A stretch of DNA of 64,000 nucleotides, from assembly GCA_018398815.1 (NCBI GenBank), contig CM031622.1, positions 16,558,504 through 16,622,503 on the forward strand, given 5' to 3'. The DNA is from Conus ventricosus. Its lineage: Eukaryota; Mollusca; Gastropoda; Neogastropoda; Conidae. Shown here in pieces: positions 23,864-35,100 of the stretch. Position 1 is the first letter of the stretch. Each line of letters begins with the position of its first letter. The notes under the pieces are model-generated. The model was not told where the DNA came from, ran no database searches, and saw only the letters and a list, made by a program, of their open reading frames with translations. Both the position numbers and the translations under genes were made by a program.

Positions 23864-24273
23864 ATGCACGCACGCACGCACGCACGCACGCACGCGTGCG
23901 CTTAACCAAGCGGTCTTTGATCCAAGTTCTTTCTGTGTATCATCCACTTACTGATCTGATCTTTTCTTGCATCGCTGTCTTGTTTTTCCCTCCAACACAC
24001 AATACATGTACACGTTTTCCGACTAGTATAACTAGTAAATTTTTGCGGCATTTAGGCTGCGTTTCCATACATGTTTACCAAGTGATTGTCATGTTCTAAC
24101 TGCATGCATTTTGCAGACTGTGTTCAGTAAGTGGCTACTATATTTGGTTCACTTGCTGTATGGGTTTTTTTGTTTTTTTTAAAGATTTATACAAATGAAT
24201 TTATTACTTGACAATGATGCGCACTGTTGAATGCCTCAAAATTAATGTAACGGAAAAGAACTCCGGATTTTAC

Positions 24274-24332
<59 letters not shown>

Positions 24333-24667
24333 TTCTGTACACTAATTAGTTTATTCGCCCAAGATATTTGATTCCTTGTTCATATTGCCTTCTTCTAGGA
24401 GCAATTAGTAACACTTGGAGAAAGGTTCAGTGTTAGGAATACTTAATGTACTCAAGAGTTACATGCTTTTCTTCTGTTTGCGAGCTTATCATTTGATATA
24501 TAATGCTTGTTTACACTACCCCTTCGTTAGAGACCGTGGTCTTCATTGAAAAAATCTCTTTCTGTCTGTCTCTCACTCTGTCTCCCTCTCTCTGTTTCTG
24601 TGTCTGCGTATCTCTGCGTCTCTGTGTGTCTCTCTCTGTCTGTCTCAACACGAAAAAAAAATCAGTT

Positions 24668-24707
<40 letters not shown>

Positions 24708-24785
24708 CAGTTTGTCAGACATCATTTCAAAAACGAAAAAATCTCCATCGCGTCCCTCCTTCATTGACGTCAAACAGATCACCTG
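22836..24785. other. Microsatellite-rich spacer
   Basis: It contains a (TCA)n/(TTC)n region at 22910-23290, poly-C at 23409-23422, CA and CGCA repeats at 23780-23893, and (TC)n at 24270-24327 and 24670-24704. No gene is recognised. Confidence 0.6.
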
Positions 24786-24833
24786 TCATGTTGCCTTGAC
24801 AGCTCGTCGACCAATCAACAAGAGCCATACCCT

Positions 24834-24988
24834 CACGTGAACTGCAGCGCGTGCTGTGACAGGCCAGCGCGCGCGATCGATCGACCCGCCCGTCCTCCTA
24901 GCTTGAGGAGCTGTGCTGGGTGTGTATGTGTGTGCGCTCGCGTGTGGGAGTGAATGTGCGCGCGCCATGAGGGAAACAGAGAGGGAAA

Positions 24989-25023
<35 letters not shown>

Positions 25024-26049
25024 GGGGCGCGTGCGCGGCGCGCGTGTTTTATTTGGCAGCGCGCGTGAGGGGCCGGGGCAGTTGAAGGAGAGCGTGGGTC
25101 AGGAAGCAGGATCATCGGTTCCGCACACGTTGCCGCATCCGTCACTTCTGGCTTCAGCGACTGACCAGCACGTGCACCCTGTAAGTCTGGAGGACGCTGC
25201 CACTGCATCCCCAGTGTCCTGCACCCGTAAGGAGGAGAGACAGAAACACAGGGAGAGGCAGTGCCTCTGTGGAGGGTCAATGTGACGTGGTGCTGCACGT
25301 GAATGTGACGACACCTCCAAGGTCGTTTGTGTGTGTGTGTGTGTGTGTGTGTGCACGTGGGCGGATGTTGTCACTTGTCAGCAAACTCCAAAAGAAACAA
25401 AAGCAGCCGCCGTCTTTCTCTGAGAGTGGTGAGACCTACACGGGAGATGATGAACTCCAGTCTTGTCAGGAAACGGCTGGTGACTGCTAATTGATTATTC
25501 AACTGTCGTTTCTTTGATGTGTGCTTGGCTGAGGAGGTCATTAGAACTACACGTGCGGGTTGTTAACCTTGACGAAACGTTGGATTTGTCGACTGGCGCT
25601 GGGGGTTTCCTCACCAGTGATAGTTTTGTGTGAGGGCTGAGGGCTTGACTTTGAGTTTCTTCACCTCTGTGAAATTAAAAAAAAAAACTTTTGCAAATTG
25701 GTTTCTTCGGCATCTCTGTCCCCCAACTGTATGCAATTAAGGTCGATAGAACAGGGACAGGTCAGAGGCCTGTTCAAACAGAAAGTAACAATAGGTCACC
25801 AAGAGACAGTCCGCGATAGAAACTGAAGTGTTCGTCTTGTTCCAAGAAGTGCATCATATCTATAGGGTCAGTTAAGAAAGTGAAGAACAGAGGTGCCAGA
25901 TTGCTGCCAGTTTCTCTAGAAGGTTCGTTGAAAAGAGTAAGATGACGTGTCCTGTTACACTCCGTATACAACAGCAACAAATGACATCATCGATCTAATC
26001 AGTGATGATCCAGCACATGTACGTCATTAACAATCATGGAAAACACGTG
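24834..26049. promoter_or_regulatory. CACGTG E-box cluster upstream of the Hey gene
   Basis: Six perfect CACGTG hexamers occur at 24834, 25169, 25296, 25354, 25550 and 26044. Chance expectation over 1.2 kb is about 0.3. The region 24786-25330 is also the most G+C- and CpG-rich of the left half and precedes the start codon by 1.3-1.9 kb. CACGTG is the class B E-box bound by HEY/HES-type bHLH repressors, so negative feedback of the gene on itself is a reasonable inference. A near-consensus CSL core (GTGGGAG) lies at 24944. The transcription start is not determined. Confidence 0.55.
24989..25022 (+). repeat. 34 bp poly-G tract
   Basis: An uninterrupted G run within the CpG-rich region upstream of Hey, capable in principle of forming G-quadruplex. 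Similar G or C runs of 14-33 bp occur at a dozen other places in the window. Confidence 0.9.
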
Positions 26050-26326
26050 AAGCCGCCCTAAAAAAAAAAAAAAGAACAACTTTGCTTCCAATTGTTCGGA
26101 AATCTTTCCCAACATTTCACCCAAATCCCCATTTTGTCAGGCTTTTTTTCACGGGCATATTATCGTCTCAATGCAGTTTTTGAATTCAAGAAGTGAAAAC
26201 TTCTTCCTCCAACACGAACTAACTATCTGCTTAGTTTTACGTCCCCAGGAGGGTCCCCGGGAACCGATATACTAATTAATATTAGTCGCTGTTGACCGGC
26301 GGAGTGTTCTTGAATGAAACTCATCA

Positions 26327-26420
26327 TTCTTCTGTTTCCGTGAAATGAGTCAATCTTCCATTTTTGTGAAACGAATCAATCTTCTATTTTTTGTGAAACG
26401 AATCTATCCCCCGTTTTTGT
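26327..26420 (+). repeat. About 28 bp tandem repeat, three units
   Basis: Three successive units of the form TTGTGAAACGAATCAATCTTC with T-rich spacers lie about 240 bp upstream of the Hey start codon. Confidence 0.7.
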
Positions 26421-26658
26421 GGCTCGAAATTATTGGTCATTGGATCTTCCAGTCTAGGTGCAGTGGATGAACCGCTTTGGGACTGGTCAGTGTTTCAGCA
26501 TTGCTTACTGCTCGCTGTGTAATGTCGACGAAGTTTTGAAGTAACCGATGGTGTGAATCACTTGACTTGGGACGTCAGCACAGCTTCAGCAGCAGCAGCA
26601 ACAACAACAACATTGGTAGCAGGAACAACAGCGGCAGCAGGAAGTAGGAGAAATCAAG

Positions 26659-26723
26659 ATGAAACGCAGTATGAGTGACAGCGATTCCGATTGTGATGTC
26701 TTTGACGACAGACTGAAGTCTGG
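26659..26723 (+). CDS. Hey: Hey exon 1 (coding part)
   Basis: It encodes the acidic N-terminus [20 protein letters not shown] and ends before a consensus GTGAGT donor at 26724. A CAG/CAA-rich leader lies just upstream (26583-26640). An (AG)n tract of more than 40 units begins a few bases after the donor (26731-26816). Confidence 0.9.
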
Positions 26724-26729
26724 GTGAGT

Positions 26730-26820
<91 letters not shown>

Positions 26821-27649
26821 TGTGTGTGTTTGTGTGTGTGAGTATTACCGTTGTCATGCAGATTATTTCTTGGGTATATAAATACGGCAAATGGTAATTT
26901 CAATTTTTCAGAAAAACAGTGCTTTCAACATTGTTGTCAGTTATTTTGACGTGTAATTTTCGAGGGAACCAACTAGACCTTTTTTTTCTCCCCCCCCCCC
27001 CCCCCCCCCCCCCCCCCAGACTTAGACGCTATATGAAAGAAGTCGAAAACAAATGTTGCGGTTGGACAATTGCGGTTGGACAATAACTGTATCTTGAACA
27101 AGTTCAGCATAATAACAGTGATGAGTTATGCCAAATTCGTGCGTTTGATTCGTAAGAAAACATTTCATCCGGTTGGTTGCCTACGGTTGCAACATTCACG
27201 TTCGGTGTACGGTAGAAATGGATAAGTGAAATTCGGACAATGACATGGCTGAAATCGATTCCTCAGGCGACCCAAACCCGTTCCAAGCTCTGAAGGCAGT
27301 CTGTCTCAGTCAAGCACCAGAGAGCAGTATTTTGCATGGTATGGGATGGCGTAGGAGGAGGAGTTCTCTCCCTTCAGAAACGATCGTTCAATTCAGACAA
27401 CGTATTTGCGGATCGTCGGTACACACGGATCTATGCGAACAAGATTTAGGATCTACATGCAAGTTTGATAAAGAAAATGAATTAGGGTCGTAATTAAGTC
27501 TGAGTTCTTGTTTGGGAAGCTAATAACAGGCCCCTTATATGTTCAGGGTAGAACAGTCTTTAAAAGCTACCTTTCTCTTCTATTTTTTCGTCATTGTGAA
27601 AGTTTAATCCTTTTGGTGAAGCCTTTACAGACAAGAACTGATGACACAG

Positions 27650-27724
<75 letters not shown>

Positions 27725-28540
27725 GATAGATATAAATATAGATAGATAGACAGACAGATCGTCCTAAATGCATTATTCCCACGACGATTATCCCCGCTTC
27801 CCCCTCACACCCCCTTCGCAATCCAACAGAAGCAGTCAGTGTCAGCTGGGCGTGAGACCACTTTGCAGAGGAGACACTGCACTGCCGCCGTTCCACTGTG
27901 GTGGAGTTAAGTGGCGCCTGCTTTAATCCAGCATATGCAAGACGCCACATACAAAGTCCCCTGCCGATCATTGCTTGATCGCGACTCCAGCAGGAATGAG
28001 CTCTCCCACTCCCACCACCTCCAACAGGGTGCCACTACTGATGTCACGATCTTTTTTTTTTCCACTGTTGTTGTTGTTTTCCTGATGATTTTTATAATTG
28101 TTGTTATTATTGTTGTTGTCTTTATCGCTGTGATTCTCTTTGTTGTTATTGTTGCTATTGTTGTTGTAAATGCTGTTGTCTTTGTTGTTGTTATTTTTAT
28201 CCTTTCTTTTGTTGATATCAACGATATTGTCCGTGATGTCACTGACCTTGCTGTCGTGTTTTTATTGTTTCTCTTTTTATTGTCAAACTTGTTGCTGCTG
28301 TTGTTGTTGCCGGTATTTTGTTGTTTTTTATGTGATCTTTGTTGTTGATGTCCACTTGACTGCTAGTGACTTTGTTGTTGTTTTTTGTCGTTGTTGTGTT
28401 TGTTTGCTTTTGGTAGTTGTTGTTGTCGTCTTTATTGTTTTGATCGTTCTTCTCGTCTTTGTTGTCATCTTTATTTCTGTATTTGCTGTCGTCTTTGAAT
28501 TTTGTTGTTTATGTTATTGTTGTCACTAAAATTGGATGCG

Positions 28541-28608
<68 letters not shown>

Positions 28609-28966
28609 ACAGGTCTCCCTCCCAGAGCTGTCAGATCACAGACCGCAAAAAGCGGAGAGGGGTGAGTGGGATGACTTGAGTTTGTTTGTTTGTTTTCTCT
28701 TGTTCTTCCCTGACCTTCATTGATGGATTCTTGTAGATACAAAGTTTGTCAGCTAGGTTTACTGGTTGGTAACTATTGTTCATTACATTAATATGATCTT
28801 TTTAAGTTTTATGTCTCTGCGTCTCTGTCTGTCTGTCAGTCTATCCATTAATCTCTGTCTGTCAGTCTGTCTGTCAATTTGTCATTCGACATGTGTACCC
28901 GTCAGGCTCTCTTCTTGTCTGTCTGTCAGTATGTGTCTCTGTGAAATCCCTCCTTCATCACACCCC

Positions 28967-29028
<62 letters not shown>

Positions 29029-29077
29029 AGTCTGTCTGTCTGTCTCTGTCTGGGTGTCAGTCTGTCTGTCTGTCTGC

Positions 29078-29131
<54 letters not shown>

Positions 29132-29182
29132 GCGTGTGTGTGTGTGTGTGTGTTTCCCATCATCTGTCTGTCTCTCTGTCTG

Positions 29183-29253
<71 letters not shown>

Positions 29254-29332
29254 TTTAGTCATTCAAGCAAACACCAACTCCAACCCACCCCTCCACGTAC
29301 ACACTCACTCGTGTGTGTGTGTGTGTGTGTGT

Positions 29333-29375
<43 letters not shown>

Positions 29376-31147
29376 CAATAAATAATGATGTAAAACTGAC
29401 TGCAAGCAAACAAATCCTTTGCGATTATAGCAATGATTTAACAAGGGCGTACAAGACGATGACAACAACAGCAGCAGAAGCAGCAGCAGCAGCAATAGCA
29501 GCAGCAGCAATAGCAGCAACAGCAACAGCAGCAGCAAAAACAGCAGCAGCAGCAACAACAACAAAACAACAACAACCAGAAGAAAAAAAAAGAGAAAAAA
29601 GGACGGTGCCTATAGGGTAAGGAAGGGAGACGATGAATAAGACGGCGTTAGTGTATTTTTTTGTTGTCTTTTTCTTTTGTTTGTATGTTTCCTTGTTTGT
29701 TTGGTCCTGTATTTTGTACAATAACTGTACAATAAATATGTGAAGGCGTGTGACATGGATCAGCAGAAATGTGCCTGCCTTTCCTGCAGATCATCGAGAA
29801 GAGGCGCCGGGACAGAATCAACTCCAGCCTATCGGAACTGAGGCGCCTCGTCCCCTCGGCCTTCGAGAAACAGGTCAGCCATATTGTCAAGGAATGACGG
29901 CAGTTCTTTTTCCTCCTCTCCTCCTCCTCCGTCTTCCTTTCCCGTCTTCATCCTTATTCTTCTTCTCTTCTTTTTCTTTCGAGCCTTCTTCTTGTCCCCC
30001 TCCTCCTCCTGCTTCTCCTCCTCCTCCTGCTTCTCCTCTTCTTCCTCCTCTTTTTCCTCCTGTTTTCTTCTTCTGTTTTCTTCTTCTTCTTAACCATCGT
30101 CTTCTTCTTTTGTTGTTCTTCTTCTTTAACCGTAATAGTAGTCGAAAAAGTAGTCTGCGTGTACACGGACTCAAACCACTGGCAACAGCAAAATCAATCT
30201 CTCTCTCTCTCTCAATCTCTCTCTTCCCCCTCCCCTGCAACTCCCTCTCTCCTCCCCTCTTTTTCTCATTTCCCTCCTCTTCTCTCTCCCCTCCTCCCTC
30301 TCTCTCTCTTCCTCCCTCTTTCTTTCTCTCCCCCTATATCACACATGCGCACGCACGCACGCGCGCGCGCGCGCACACACACACACACAAATATACACGC
30401 ACGCACACACACACCAATACACACACGGTTACACCTTTTCATCTTTAGGTAAACCACAACCCTCCTTTTCTCCTCTCTTTTAACCACCACCAGCCCCCCC
30501 CCCTCCTCCCCCTCCCTGCCCCCTTTTTCAAGTAACTGTTCAACCATCTCGTTCTCCTTGTAAATAATGCTCACCTTTTTCTTCTTTGCCTTTTCCTTTT
30601 GTTTTTACTTTTCACTGTTTTTAGTTTTACCTCTGTTTTGGTTTTGCTCTCATCTCTTCTTCATTCCTTTACCTTTCTCCCCACGAAGAAGGTCCTAGGG
30701 CCCGAAATGTCAGGATAAAAAATCTCACCCAAAGGACCAGCTGCCACATTCTGGTCAGTTTGACCTTTCTTTCCTCCTGTTTCAAGTGCTGCAGTCAAGA
30801 TTTCCTCTTCATCTTCAATGGCAAACTATTGTACTTTTTGAAACATTTGGTGATGCCAGCCAGCATGGGTTTACCTATGACATGTACATTACATGTACAT
30901 TACACACCTACACACACTTGTGCATGTACACGCACTCGCGCGCGTGTGAGAGCGCGTCCTACAGCGCACAAGACACAAATGGCCACCAGCATGTTCAAAC
31001 ACACCAATATATACACACCGGGCGCTTTCGTTCGTACATACAAATGCATGAACGCATGCCTGTGCGCACATATACAGACGTGCAAACACACACACACGCA
31101 CACACGCGCGCGCGCGCACGCACGTACGCACACACACTAATTATGAT

Positions 31148-31179
<32 letters not shown>

Positions 31180-31220
31180 CCTCATCATCACCATCATTAA
31201 CTAAATAATTACCATTACTC

Positions 31221-31263
<43 letters not shown>

Positions 31264-31401
31264 GGATCAGCCAAACTGGAGAAAGCGGAAATCCTTCAGA
31301 TGACTGTGGATCACCTCAAACTTCTGCATCAGAAAGGTAGGGAGTTCACAGTGTGTTCTGTTCACCTCTCGTGAGCCACACACACACACACACACACACA
31401 C

Positions 31402-31432
<31 letters not shown>

Positions 31433-31845
31433 CACCACACACCACACACACCACAACACAGTCCAGCACAAGTCAACAGAGAGAGAGGGAGAGAGTTGGG
31501 GGTGAGAGAGTCTGCCTTGGGGAAACGGAGAGCGGAAGATGGAGGCAGGTAGGGAAGGATGAAAGAGGGGTGAAGGACGACAGCTGTCCGTTCTTCGATC
31601 AGGTACTGATTATCTGCCCTTTCTTCTTCCCCAACCCTACTCCCTTTACCTGAAGAAGAGCATTAATCAGTGTGTTCAAACTGTCTCGCCATGTTTCTTC
31701 CTCGTTCCCCACTGCTGTATGACACGTCCCTCCCCCTTCACCCGATCCCTCCTTCTGGATTATATATTTTTTTCTGTCTTCTGCCAGTTTGTCTGTCTGT
31801 ATCTGTTTCTCTCTGTCTCTGTCTCTCTCTCTCTCTCGCTCGCTC

Positions 31846-31897
<52 letters not shown>

Positions 31898-31911
31898 AGA
31901 GAGAGAGAGAG

Positions 31912-31980
<69 letters not shown>

Positions 31981-32085
31981 ATCGCTATTTGAGCCTCGCA
32001 CTTTCTGTGTGCCTGGCCTTTCCTCTCTCTCTCTCCCCCACTCTCTCTCTTTCTCTCTCCCTGTCTGTCTGTCCTCTCTCTCTAT

Positions 32086-32124
<39 letters not shown>

Positions 32125-35100
32125 AGTTGAGGGAGAGAGAGAGTCTTCATCGCTATTTGAGCCTCACACATTGTGTGCCTGGCCCTTCCACCCCCACCCC
32201 ATTTCTCTCCCTGTGTGTGTGTGCGCGCGCGCGCGCGTGTGTGTGTGTTCTAATCGACACTACTGTGTAGACTGGAATATAATACATCTGGATGTACCTT
32301 TGCATTCACTTTGGTGAATGTCCGCGAAGGAAGTCATGTTTTTACCAGCCTCTGTAGTTTTTGTTTGTTTGTTTGTTTTGTCCCCCCCCCCCCCCCCCCT
32401 TTTTTTTTTTTTTGTTCGTATGTTTGTCAGTATGAGCCCACAAAAGCTAATGAACCAGTTCTACTGAAACTAAGTGGAAAGACGAATGTGGCTCCGGGAC
32501 GATCCCATTGCAGTTTGGTGCAGATCCGTGCTGCGATACAGACCAAAGGGCGGCTAGATCCGGGATTCGTTTGACGGTGGCGAAAGTCTGTGCTCCCCCG
32601 CGTTTCTTTCTTTATGACATTTTATTCGTCGTCGTGATGAGAGTTGGGAGTGGGTCGGTATTGTCCTCTAGGGGAAGAACTTGGAATATTTTTCCCAAAT
32701 AGAGTTATGTTAAAATTTTACCTCCACCTTCTCTCTTACTAGTTATGGAAGGAGCAACTTTTCGGTAACGCTTCTGTGTACTGCTTTGGCCCACAGGGCT
32801 GAACTCCCACCTTGTGTTTTCCCACTTTGTAATATGTCACCTGGTGCTTTCCCACTTGGTGTGCGGTTTTGGTTTTGAGACTGCTGTGACTGTGAGGGGG
32901 TTCGAATCCCTATGGAGTCTGTCACGGATTCTTTTATGAGAGTTTGCCTCATCATGGGCGGTGGTGTAGCTATCAGGTAGCTTGATCAGGTCAGCTAGCG
33001 TAGAAGCACCTTGTTCTGCCGTGAATGTCTGTAGCTCAGTGGACACTGTGTCACGCAGCTGCTCGCAGAGGATGAGCTCAGTCAGTCCGTCAAATGTCTG
33101 TTGTTGGTTGGATAATCTTAACCATTTTTGGAGATAAAGTCACTAACCTATCTGTGAACTGGCTGTATGTTTCTCCCCTGCTACGCCGCGAGCTTCGAAA
33201 TTTCTTTCGGTACGCTTCAGCTGTCAGTTCATAACGGGTGAGGAGGGCTTGTTTGAGAGCATCATAATCAGTTTATTCGGCGGTAACTTGCATAAACATC
33301 ATAAGCAGCACCTCTGACACTTTGCACGAGTTTAATGTTACGCTTTTCCGGGTCCAGGCCGAATTTATTAGATAATCTTTCGAACCGGTCCAAGTACAGT
33401 GATCAAATGAAAAAATGAAAACGATATGGCCGGAATTGTGATGGGAGGCTGAGAATTTTGGCTGGCCGTGTCGGAAGAGCTATCCGTCTCAGCAGTTTTT
33501 TCCATGTATATTTTTAGAGCAATTTCATGTTCTCTGGCTTTTATCACGCTCTTCAGCTTCTCGTGCTTTTTGTCGCTCTTCAGCGTCTCGGATTTTTTTT
33601 TTCTCGCTCTGCCTGTTCTTGCTGTCGTATTTTGTCGTGTTCTGCCTGTTCTAGCTCCCTTGATTTGTTTCGCTCTTCAGCTTCACGTACTTTTTAGGCA
33701 GCTTCACGCTGTCTGATGTTTTTCACGCTCGGCAGCTTCTGCGGCTTTTTTCTTTTCAGATTGTGTAGTCACAGATGTGACTAACTCTTGATCATAGAGG
33801 CCTAAAGATTCTCCCCACTCCTTGATTTCCCGTCTAGGTTTCACTGATTCAGCCATGATAATGAACTGTTTTACAAATTTAAACGATCAAATCTACATTA
33901 AGTAAATAAAAAAAAAGCAAGCAATCTCACAATCTAGCCCCACGACAGATTGACTAGATCATCAATCAAAAACAATGTTATCATATATCATAAACATGTA
34001 CACAACAAACATAAAAGTTTCCTCCTGGACTGCAACTCAGTTAGCCTATTTGCTCTTTGTCCAACATTTTGGACAAGCCAAACGTTGTGTAAATTTCATT
34101 TTGACAATCCCGGACGAGCGCCCACTTCGATGTGACGAGAGCTGGGAGTGGGTCGGTGTTGTCCTCTAGGGGAAGGACATGGAATATTTTCTCTAATAGA
34201 GTTGTGTTAAAATTTCACCTCCACCCTTCTGTAGTTAAGGAAAAAATTTCCCGTACTAGTCATCGAAAGTTTCATTTTTCTCAGGACTGTTAAAACAACT
34301 CAAGAGAGGTTCAGGAATAATTTTCCTTACTTGTACTGGTAGCTCCGAGGGACATAATTAGAGATATGTTCAAACATTCAGTACAGAATGAACAACAAAG
34401 AACTGACACAAGTTAAGTGTACTTTCACACATCAACTTTACTTGTCTATACAAGATGAAGTATTCAAATCAATTTCACGAATTCAGTTCTGGCTGACTTG
34501 TGTTCCCACTCTTTATGTGATCATTAAGAGAGGGAAAGTTCTGCATGAGTTGGGTTGGAGTCCACTCGAAATAAAAGAACTTAACTGATGTTGGAGAGGA
34601 TAGTTGATCTCTCTCTAGATGCTGGTGACTGGCCTACCTACTTCGTAGACGGGCTGATCTTGGGGTGCTGTCTCAGCTGGGCTGATAACATGCGCACCCG
34701 GGTAGGTATGAACCCAGGCTCTGAACAAACAGACAGAACCTGGTCTGTGGTTAGGTAGCTGACAGTCCTGCTTGTTGCGTTCCCACACTTGCCCTCTGGC
34801 TTTCAGTAAATGTGTGAGATCTCAGCCAACAAAGCATTAGACTAGCATAAAACATATCAGCCATAATTATCAGTCTCCAGTTTCACGCAGAGTTTAAGTG
34901 AACCAAGGGGTAGAAGACAGTAATACAGTGCTAAACAATGCAAATCAAATAACTATAATGTTTTTCTTATACATTAAGTTGAAATAACTTGGAATAAACG
35001 TAGCCCAAGTACACATGTTGATTAGACTTAGAGTCACCTGCTACAAAGCATTCCAACAATCAACAGTATTCATAAATCAACTGAACACTTTTCACCTAGT

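Larger units (their letters stand above)
32633..34290 (-). mobile_element. Antisense LTR retrotransposon relic in Hey intron 4
   Basis: Similar LTR-like segments of about 120-130 bp lie at 32633-32765 and 34131-34290, both containing GGGAGTGGGTCGGT and TTGTCCTCTAGGGGAAG. Reading on the minus strand, the right copy ends in CA and is followed after six bases by a primer-binding site and then gag. Pol is absent, so this is an internally deleted copy; outer LTR ends are not resolved. Confidence 0.7.

Noticed and set aside
32890..32915. GGGTTCGAATCCCT, resembling a tRNA T-arm
   Set aside because: No acceptor stem, D-arm or anticodon arm fits around it; it lies in a decayed gag frame.
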